This document shows positions 58,018-64,000 of a DNA stretch of 64,000 nt, piece after piece. The first letter of the stretch is position 1, and every line of letters starts with the position of its first letter. The position numbers were made by a program, and so were the translations under genes. The notes beneath the pieces were generated by a model. That model did not search any database. It worked only from the letters and a program-made list of their open reading frames with translations, and was not told the origin of the DNA. The stretch is from Myxococcales bacterium (GTDB taxonomy: Bacteria > Myxococcota_A > Polyangia > Polyangiales > Polyangiaceae), in contig JAJZQG010000010.1 in the NCBI GenBank assembly GCA_021847645.1, forward strand, positions 1 through 64,000, in the 5' to 3' direction.

Positions 58018-58728
58018 GTGTCCGTCGGCCTGTTCATTCCCTGCTTCGTCGACCTGTTCCACCCCGAGGCGGGCATCGCCACCGTGCGCCTGCTCGAGCA
58101 CCTCGGCGTGCACCTCAACTACCCCGTAGCGCAGACCTGCTGCGGCCAGCCTCAATTCAACGCGGGACACCGCGACGAGGCCCGCACGCTCGCCCAGCGC
58201 TTCTGCAACGAATTCCGCCCCTTCGACGAGATCGTGAGCCCCTCGGGCTCCTGCGTCTCCATGGTGCGCACGCACTACCCGTCGCTGCTGGGCGACGATC
58301 CGGTTTGCGGCCGCGTGTTCGAGCTGTGCGAGTACCTGACCACGCGCCTGCATGTCGGCCCTATCGGCGCCCGCCTGCAAGGCCGCGCCGCCCTTCACAT
58401 CGGCTGCCATGCGCGACGCGAGCTCCATGTGGAGCAGGCGGTGCGATCCCTGCTCGCCCACGTCCAGGGCCTGGAGATCGTCGAGCTCGACTCGGACGAA
58501 TGGTGCTGCGGATTCGGCGGGACCTTCTCGGTCAAGTTTCCCGAGATCAGCACGGCCATGGGCACCCGCAAGCTCGGTCCGATGCTCGAGGCCGACGTGG
58601 ACTACCTCATTTCGACCGACTCCAGCTGCCTGATGCACCTGCGTGGGCTGCTCGATCGCCGCAAGCAGAGCCGGCCTCGTCCGATGCACGTGGCCGAGGT
58701 GCTCGCGACGTGCGTGGGGGGACCATGA
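58018..58728 (+). CDS. lutA: Lactate utilization protein A, Fe-S subunit
   Basis: 236 residues from the GTG at 58018. Two CCG domains typical of LutA/GlpC-type Fe-S proteins: QTCCGQPQFNAGH near residue 40 and DEWCCGFGGTFSVKFPEIST near residue 160. These cysteine clusters ligate [4Fe-4S] centres. In Bacillus, LutA-LutB-LutC oxidise L-lactate to pyruvate. Its stop overlaps the start of the next gene (ATGA). Confidence 0.92.
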   Translation: MSVGLFIPCFVDLFHPEAGIATVRLLEHLGVHLNYPVAQTCCGQPQFNAGHRDEARTLAQRFCNEFRPFDEIVSPSGSCVSMVRTHYPSLLGDDPVCGRVFELCEYLTTRLHVGPIGARLQGRAALHIGCHARRELHVEQAVRSLLAHVQGLEIVELDSDEWCCGFGGTFSVKFPEISTAMGTRKLGPMLEADVDYLISTDSSCLMHLRGLLDRRKQSRPRPMHVAEVLATCVGGP

Positions 58729-60719
58729 CGCGCTGGCCCATGCGGGAGAAGAGCCGCGAGAAGCTCGCGGACGCGAGCCTGGGCGACAAGGTGCACAAGG
58801 CTACGCTGCACACCGTGCGCAAGCGTGCCGAGCTCGTGGCCGAGCTGCCCGACTGGCAAGACATGCGAGCTCTCGCACGCCAGGCGAGGCTCCGTGCGCT
58901 CGATCGCCACGACGAGCTGCTGCGCGACTTGACGCGCGCGCTCGAGCAGCGGGGAGTCCATGTCACGGTCGCCTCGTCTCCCGCCGAGGCTTGCGCGCTC
59001 ATCAGCCGGCTCGTGATGGAAGCGGGCGGCCGGGTCACCAAGAGCAAGTCGATGACCTCCGAGGAGATCGGCCTGAACGCCGCCCTCGAGCAGGCCGGCG
59101 CCCGCGTGACCGAAACCGATCTGGGCGAGCTCATCGTGCAGTTGGCCCACCAGCCGCCCTCGCACGTGACCGCGCCGGCGATTCACCTGAGCACCGAGGA
59201 CATCGCCCGGATCTTCCACGACGAGCTGGGCATGCCCCTGCCCGGTTGGGTCGCGGCTGGCGAGCGTCGCGACGAGGCCACGCGAAAGGCCCTTGCGCGA
59301 GAGCTGTCCCTGGAAGCTCGCAAGGTGCTGCGCACCCGCTTCCTCGAGGCCGACGTGGGCATCTCCGGCGCGAACTTCCTCGTGGCCGAGTCGGGCACGA
59401 TCGTGCTGGTGGAGAACGAGGGCAACATCCAGCTCACCACGTGCCTGCCCCGCAGGCACATCGTGCTCGCCGGCATCGACAAGCTCATCGAGACCGAGGC
59501 CGACCTGTCCTTGCTGCTGCGCATGCTGCCCGTCTCGGCCACGGCGCAGCGGCAGACCTGCTACGTGTCGCTGTTCGCCGACGCTCACCCCGATATGCAC
59601 GTCGTGCTGCTGGACCACGGCAGAAAAGCCTTGATGGCCGACCCGCAGCAGCGCGACCTGCTCACCTGCATTCGTTGCGGTGCGTGCATGAACGTGTGCC
59701 CCGTGTACCGCAACGTCGGCGGACACGCGTATGGCGGCGCCTACCCGGGGCCGATCGGCGCGCTGCTCCTGCCCCACCTCGTGGGCCTCGACGTGTACGC
59801 CGAGCTGCCGTTCGCGTCGTCGCTGTGCGGCGCGTGCACCGAGGTCTGCCCGGTAGGAATTCCGTTGCACGAGCGGCTGCTCGAGCTGCGGGCGCGCGCG
59901 GTCGAGCGCGGCGAGGTCACCGAGCTGGGCGCCACGCTGCAGGCGGCCACGATCGCGATGCGATCGCCGCGCCTCATGAGCCTGGCCGGATCGCTCTCGC
60001 GCGTGGCCGGTCCGTTGGCGAGGCTCGCCCCCGCAGGCCGCGCGTGGACCTCGTCGCGCGAGCTGCCGAGTCGATCGACAGGCACGTTCCGATCGTGGTG
60101 GGCGTCGCATGTGCCGGCCGTCTCCGCCCCAGCGCGCGACGGGGTGCCGGGCTCCGTGCCGCAGCCGTCCGCTCCGGCGCCTGTCCCACCCGAGCCCGCG
60201 CCCGATCCCCTGACCTTGTTCGAGCACCGCCTGGCCGAGCTCGGTCCGGCCGGCGAGTCCGAGCTGCACCGGTTCGGGCGCGCATCCGACGCGATTGCGT
60301 TCCTTCGCGAGCGCATGCGCGACCTCGATCCCTCCGCCCTACTCATCGCCGGCGAGCCGTCGGACAAACGCGGCTACGAGCTGGGCATCACACGCGCCGC
60401 GCTGCTCATCGCCGAAACCGGCGGCGTCGTGCTCGACCAGCCCGATCGCGCCGACGGCCGGGCCTCGACGCTGGTCGAGACGCATGTCGTCGTGGCCTCT
60501 GCCTCGCAGCTGGTTGGGACGTTGTCCGAGGCGCTGCAGGAGCGAACGCGAATGCGGTCGTCGCACGCGTGGTCGGGATATCAGGTCATCGTGACGGGAC
60601 CGAGCCGCACGGCGGACGTGGAGAAGGTGCTGGTGATACCCGCGCACGGTCCGCGCCGCCTGGTCGTGGTGTTGTGCGATGAGCCGGTAGATCTCGGCGC
60701 GCTGCGGACGAGCGCGTAG
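58725..60719 (+). CDS. Fused LutB-LutC protein
   Basis: 664 residues from the ATG at 58725, overlapping lutA by four bases. The LutB half (1-480) has the LUD domain (ESGTIVLVENEGNIQLTTCL) and two ferredoxin-type motifs, CIRCGACMNVCPV at 315 and CGACTEVCPVGIP at 368. The LutC half (about 490-664) is a second, smaller LUD domain (ELGITRAALLIAETGGVVLD). Usually LutB and LutC are separate chains; the fusion gives one polypeptide for the iron-sulfur dehydrogenase core. The role, L-lactate oxidation, follows from the family and the LutA neighbour. Confidence 0.9.
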   Translation: MTRWPMREKSREKLADASLGDKVHKATLHTVRKRAELVAELPDWQDMRALARQARLRALDRHDELLRDLTRALEQRGVHVTVASSPAEACALISRLVMEAGGRVTKSKSMTSEEIGLNAALEQAGARVTETDLGELIVQLAHQPPSHVTAPAIHLSTEDIARIFHDELGMPLPGWVAAGERRDEATRKALARELSLEARKVLRTRFLEADVGISGANFLVAESGTIVLVENEGNIQLTTCLPRRHIVLAGIDKLIETEADLSLLLRMLPVSATAQRQTCYVSLFADAHPDMHVVLLDHGRKALMADPQQRDLLTCIRCGACMNVCPVYRNVGGHAYGGAYPGPIGALLLPHLVGLDVYAELPFASSLCGACTEVCPVGIPLHERLLELRARAVERGEVTELGATLQAATIAMRSPRLMSLAGSLSRVAGPLARLAPAGRAWTSSRELPSRSTGTFRSWWASHVPAVSAPARDGVPGSVPQPSAPAPVPPEPAPDPLTLFEHRLAELGPAGESELHRFGRASDAIAFLRERMRDLDPSALLIAGEPSDKRGYELGITRAALLIAETGGVVLDQPDRADGRASTLVETHVVVASASQLVGTLSEALQERTRMRSSHAWSGYQVIVTGPSRTADVEKVLVIPAHGPRRLVVVLCDEPVDLGALRTSA

Positions 60720-60790
60720 CAACGCAGCTGCCATCCAGCTCGCCGCGCTTCGTGCTTCTCACCCCGGGCGACCCGATCTAGAAGGCTGCC

Positions 60791-62752
60791 ATGTCGCGCA
60801 CGTTTCGCCGCGGCGGCCCGCTGCTGGCCGGTCTCGCTGCCCTCCTTACGACCCCTGCTGCCCACGCTCTCGACGGCGGCGATGTCGGCGGCCACCCGCT
60901 CACGCTCGACGTGACCGAGACGGCCGTCTTGAACTACAACTTCAACAACCGCAACACGAGGCTGGCCGAGCCCAAGACCATCGTCGACGACGACTGGGGG
61001 GTATGGAACAACCGGCTGAACGTGCAGGCGTCCTGGTGGCGTCTGACCCTGGGCATCCGGATGGACTCCTCGGAGTTCTTTCACACGCCGAACCCGAACG
61101 CGCTGGTGGACAAGTACTATCCGACCAAGCCCGCGCCTCTGCCGGGCGAGGTGCCCATGACCGACGAGGAGTGGCAGGCGTACAGGGAGACGAAGCTCAG
61201 CGAGTACGGTGTGGAGCTGTCGAACCGGTATCTCAATACCATCTACCCGTCGAAGCTGTACTTGACGTATGCGGCGCCGGGGCTGGAGGCCACGGTGGGC
61301 GACCTGTACGCGCAGATGGGGCGGGGGCTGGTGCTGAGCGTGCGCAAGATCGACGAGATCGCGGTCGACACCACGATTCGCGGCGGCAAGGTCACCTACA
61401 AGCTGCCGCTGCCGCGGGGCACCAAGGCGAGCGTGACCGCGCTGGGCGGGTACCTGAACCCGGTGCGTGTCGACGAGACCAGCGGCCGCCTCCTGCAGGC
61501 GCCGGCCCAATGGTTCTTCCCCGGCATGCCCCAGCCCGTCGAGACCGCCTACGTGCACCAGCCGACGGCGAACTTCGTCCCCGATCGGATCGTGGGCGCG
61601 AGCGCGGAAGGCGGCGTCGACGCCCTGACCGTGGGTGTTCACGGCGTCGAGCTGGATCGGGCGCCGGCCTGCGCGATCTACAGCTCCCCCGAGGTCTGTA
61701 CCCCGTTCCTGGGCAACACGGGAATCAGGGCCACCGATCGAGTGCGCAACGTCAGCGCGTCCCTGTCGGTGCCCGATATCGGGGGACACGGCTCGTTCTA
61801 CCTGGAAGCTGCCTCGCAGCAGCAGCGCTCCGACCACCCCGACCCGTCGGAGTACGATGAATCCTCCCAGTGGACCCCCCGCTCGCCGGAAGAAGACATC
61901 AACGGCTACGCGGTCTATACGTCGGTAAGCGCCAATGCGGGCCCCTTCGCCCTGACCGTCGAGGGCAAGCACTACCGCAAGTTCTTTCCCCTGCTGGCCA
62001 ACGTGCAGATGGCCGGCCAGGGCCAGGTCACCGAGTTCCAGCTGCTCCAATACAGCGCTCCCCCCACCACGCTGCCCATCTGGGTGGACACCGAGTCCAA
62101 CAACTTCAACACCTGCGTTACCGGCGGGCGCGCACGGCTCGACGCCCGCGTCACCGACGATCTGCTGGTCTACGGCTGGGTCGGCCGCTACGCGACCTGG
62201 GGCGAGCACGGCCCCGCGGACTGCGAGATCCACGATATCTATCGCAACAATGTGTGGGATACCGCCGTCGGCCTCGAGGGGCTCTACGACGGCAAGCGAT
62301 CGCACGTGTTCGCCTGGGTCGGCGCGCGCGACGATCAGGTGGCGGCGCTCGAGGACCCGACCCAGGACACGGGAACGACGTACTACCGGGAGGGGTATGT
62401 TCGCTACGACCTGGTCAAGATGCTGTTCGACACCTGGTCGGTGCAGGTGACGGGCGTAGCGCGCCACCGCTACGACCCGGCCAAGTATCCCGTTCCGTAC
62501 TGGGAGGGAGAGAACTACGCGGCCATCCAGTGGTCCCCCAAGCTCACGGTGGCGGCCGGCTACGAGTATCTCACGCGCAACGGCGAGCCCCACAACTACT
62601 ACAACGGCTCGGTGAAATGGCGCTTCAACTCCGATACCAGCCTCCGGCTGTTCGTCGGCCAGCAGCGAGGCGCCCTGCGCTGCCTGGCGGGCGTCTGCCG
62701 CCAGTTCCCTCCCTTCGAAGGCGCCAAGGCCGAAGCCGTCGTCCGATTCTGA
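60791..62752 (+). CDS. Predicted outer-membrane beta-barrel protein (DUF6029-like)
   Basis: 653 residues. A signal peptide (residues 1-26, AAHA) is followed by strongly beta, aromatic-rich sequence with an alternating pattern: VLNYNFNNRNTRLAEPKTIV, LNVQASWWRLTLGIRMDSSE, YAQMGRGLVLSVRKIDEIAV. The last residues (AKAEAVVRF) end in F, as in outer-membrane barrels recognised by Bam. The YAQMGRG segment and size fit DUF6029-type barrels known mainly from Bacteroidetes. It lies 71 bases after the LutBC fusion in the same direction. It may be a porin or a substrate channel; the partner gene downstream is YgfK-like. Confidence 0.75.
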   Translation: MSRTFRRGGPLLAGLAALLTTPAAHALDGGDVGGHPLTLDVTETAVLNYNFNNRNTRLAEPKTIVDDDWGVWNNRLNVQASWWRLTLGIRMDSSEFFHTPNPNALVDKYYPTKPAPLPGEVPMTDEEWQAYRETKLSEYGVELSNRYLNTIYPSKLYLTYAAPGLEATVGDLYAQMGRGLVLSVRKIDEIAVDTTIRGGKVTYKLPLPRGTKASVTALGGYLNPVRVDETSGRLLQAPAQWFFPGMPQPVETAYVHQPTANFVPDRIVGASAEGGVDALTVGVHGVELDRAPACAIYSSPEVCTPFLGNTGIRATDRVRNVSASLSVPDIGGHGSFYLEAASQQQRSDHPDPSEYDESSQWTPRSPEEDINGYAVYTSVSANAGPFALTVEGKHYRKFFPLLANVQMAGQGQVTEFQLLQYSAPPTTLPIWVDTESNNFNTCVTGGRARLDARVTDDLLVYGWVGRYATWGEHGPADCEIHDIYRNNVWDTAVGLEGLYDGKRSHVFAWVGARDDQVAALEDPTQDTGTTYYREGYVRYDLVKMLFDTWSVQVTGVARHRYDPAKYPVPYWEGENYAAIQWSPKLTVAAGYEYLTRNGEPHNYYNGSVKWRFNSDTSLRLFVGQQRGALRCLAGVCRQFPPFEGAKAEAVVRF

Positions 62753-62771
62753 GCCCCGCCGGAGCACTCCC

Positions 62772-64000
62772 ATGGAAAAGCGCTTTCGCCCCGCCCCCGT
62801 CGACCTGCTCGCCCGCTGGGTCTTTTCCGGCCTCGACCGTGACCAGATCCTCGGCCTGCCCCGCAGCAGCGTCACCGTCCCACCCGCCTCCATGGCCCAA
62901 CAGTTGCTCGGCCAGACCCTCGCCGCCCCCTTGGGCGTCGCCGCCGGTCCTCATACCCAGCTTTCGCACAACATCGTCGCCGCCTGGCTCTGCGGCGCGC
63001 GCTTCATCGAGCTCAAGACCGTCCAGGTGCTCGACGACATCCACGTTGCGCGTCCCTGCATCGACTCGGCCGACGAGACCTACAACTGCGAATGGTCCCA
63101 GGAGCTGTCCCTCGACGAGTCGTTCTCCGAATACCTCCATGCGTGGGTGATCGTGCACGCCCTGGCCCACCGCCTCGGGCTCCCGTCCCCCGGAACCATC
63201 TTCAACATGAGTGTCGGCTACGACCTGGCCGGCATCCAGTCCGCCAAGGTCCAGCGCTTCCTGCACCGCATGCGCGACGCCTCCGCCGAGCTGCCAGCCG
63301 TCGTCGACGCCGTCGCCGGCGTCTACCCCGCCGTGCGCGACGTGCCCATTCCCAGCCGCATCTCGGGCTTGATTACCCTGTCGACGATGCACGGCTGCCC
63401 GCCCGCCGAGATCGAGCGGATTGCAACGTATCTGCTGACGGACTTGGGTGTCGATACGTGGGTGAAGCTCAATCCCACCTTGCTCGGCCCCGCGCGATTG
63501 CGGGGCATCCTCAACGAGCGCATGGGCTATGGCATCGACGTTCCCGACGCCGCGTTCGAGCACGATCCGGGGTTCGACGACGCCATGACCATGGTGGAGC
63601 ACCTGCGCGACGTGGCGGGCAAGGCCGACCGATCGTTTGGTATCAAGCTGTCGAACACGCTCGAGGTGGTCAATCACCGGCCGGTCTTCCCGTCCTCCGA
63701 GAAGATGATGTACCTGTCGGGCCGCGCGCTTCACCCGCTGACACTCACGCTCGCGCACCGGGTGACCGAGCGGCTCGACGGCACCATTCCCCTCTCGTTC
63801 TGCGGCGGCGCGGACGCTTTCAACTTCCCGCGCCTGGTGGCCGACGGCCTGGGGCCCGTGACCACCTGCACCGACCTGCTCAAGCCCGGCGGTTATGCGC
63901 GCCTCGCCCAGTACGTCGACCGGCTTCATGCGGAGATGTCGACCTTGGAGGTGACGAGCCTCGACGAGTACATCCAGCGCACCTCCGGCGAGCCGCAAGG
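62772..64000 (+). CDS. YgfK-like glutamate synthase/dihydropyrimidine dehydrogenase-type oxidoreductase, 5' part
   Basis: The reading frame runs to the window edge (409 codons seen; the full-length YgfK is about 1030 residues). The N-terminus MEKRFRPAPVDLLARWVFSG and AAPLGVAAGPHTQLSHNIVA, AAWLCGARFIELKTVQVLDD, TIFNMSVGYDLAGI match the E. coli YgfK N-terminal DHOD-type domain. The C-terminal FAD/NADPH and Fe-S modules would lie outside the window. YgfK is annotated as a putative selenate reductase subunit; its real substrate is uncertain. It starts 19 bases after the barrel gene and is probably in its operon. Confidence 0.88.
   Translation, partial: MEKRFRPAPVDLLARWVFSGLDRDQILGLPRSSVTVPPASMAQQLLGQTLAAPLGVAAGPHTQLSHNIVAAWLCGARFIELKTVQVLDDIHVARPCIDSADETYNCEWSQELSLDESFSEYLHAWVIVHALAHRLGLPSPGTIFNMSVGYDLAGIQSAKVQRFLHRMRDASAELPAVVDAVAGVYPAVRDVPIPSRISGLITLSTMHGCPPAEIERIATYLLTDLGVDTWVKLNPTLLGPARLRGILNERMGYGIDVPDAAFEHDPGFDDAMTMVEHLRDVAGKADRSFGIKLSNTLEVVNHRPVFPSSEKMMYLSGRALHPLTLTLAHRVTERLDGTIPLSFCGGADAFNFPRLVADGLGPVTTCTDLLKPGGYARLAQYVDRLHAEMSTLEVTSLDEYIQRTSGEPQ

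Overview
The window is GC-rich (by eye roughly two-thirds G+C) and densely coded. Its gene content points to a myxobacterium (Myxococcota, probably a Polyangiales- or Sandaracinaceae-like lineage). The clues are an AgmX/PglI C-terminal-type protein, a PEGA-domain protein, Cys-rich secreted lipoproteins, several Ser/Thr protein kinases with a matching phosphatase, a eukaryote-type single-chain acetyl-CoA carboxylase, and many low-complexity lipoproteins. The taxonomic placement is inference; there is no rRNA here. The only RNA gene seen is a tRNA-Cys(GCA) at 56722-56793 on the minus strand.

Layout. 1-2600 is an eroded edge: an IS transposase 3' end, a compound short repeat, a SEC-C/TPR gene broken by two frameshifts, a Cys-rich gene remnant and a Uma2 nuclease. 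2954-12451 is a forward block of envelope genes: an MlaF-like ATPase with an MlaD-like protein, a large PDZ/S41 protease and an RND efflux adaptor-permease pair. 12452-17253 is rearranged. The junction between the permease 3' end and the 3' end of a TlpA-type thioredoxin gene is present twice (12325-12690 and 16541-16915), and each copy keeps a different intact gene. Between them lie an Rpn-family nuclease and a GT-C glycosyltransferase. 17467-25510 holds a lipoprotein and then a long reverse gene train: TPR protein, PEGA protein, rsmD, AgmX/PglI-like protein, small lipoprotein, uvrB, NtrY-like sensor kinase.

25570-32240 contains an orphan SctQ/FliN-like protein coupled to a lipoprotein, a von Willebrand-like lipoprotein, a truncated multiheme cytochrome, an iron-dependent alcohol dehydrogenase and two IS91-type transposase remnants. 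32317-35490 is a reverse sugar isomerase/pentulose kinase operon. 35627-39625 is a signalling island: a membrane Ser/Thr kinase, a small helical protein, and a zinc-ribbon Ser/Thr kinase in an operon with a PPP phosphatase. 40072-47137 carries two large superfamily 2 helicases (DUF3516/Ski2-like and SWIM-SNF2) flanking a membrane protein. 47841-48829 is a frameshifted envelope protein gene. 48838-54468 is the 1876-residue acetyl-CoA carboxylase.

The last part (54810-64000) has a Cys-rich lipoprotein, a glutathione S-transferase, tRNA-Cys, a thioredoxin-HEAT protein overlapping a zinc-ribbon protein, LutA followed by a LutB-LutC fusion (lactate oxidation), a predicted beta-barrel and the 5' part of a YgfK-like oxidoreductase. 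Long open frames antisense to these genes are GC-driven shadows and were left out. No CRISPR array, integrase or replication origin was seen.
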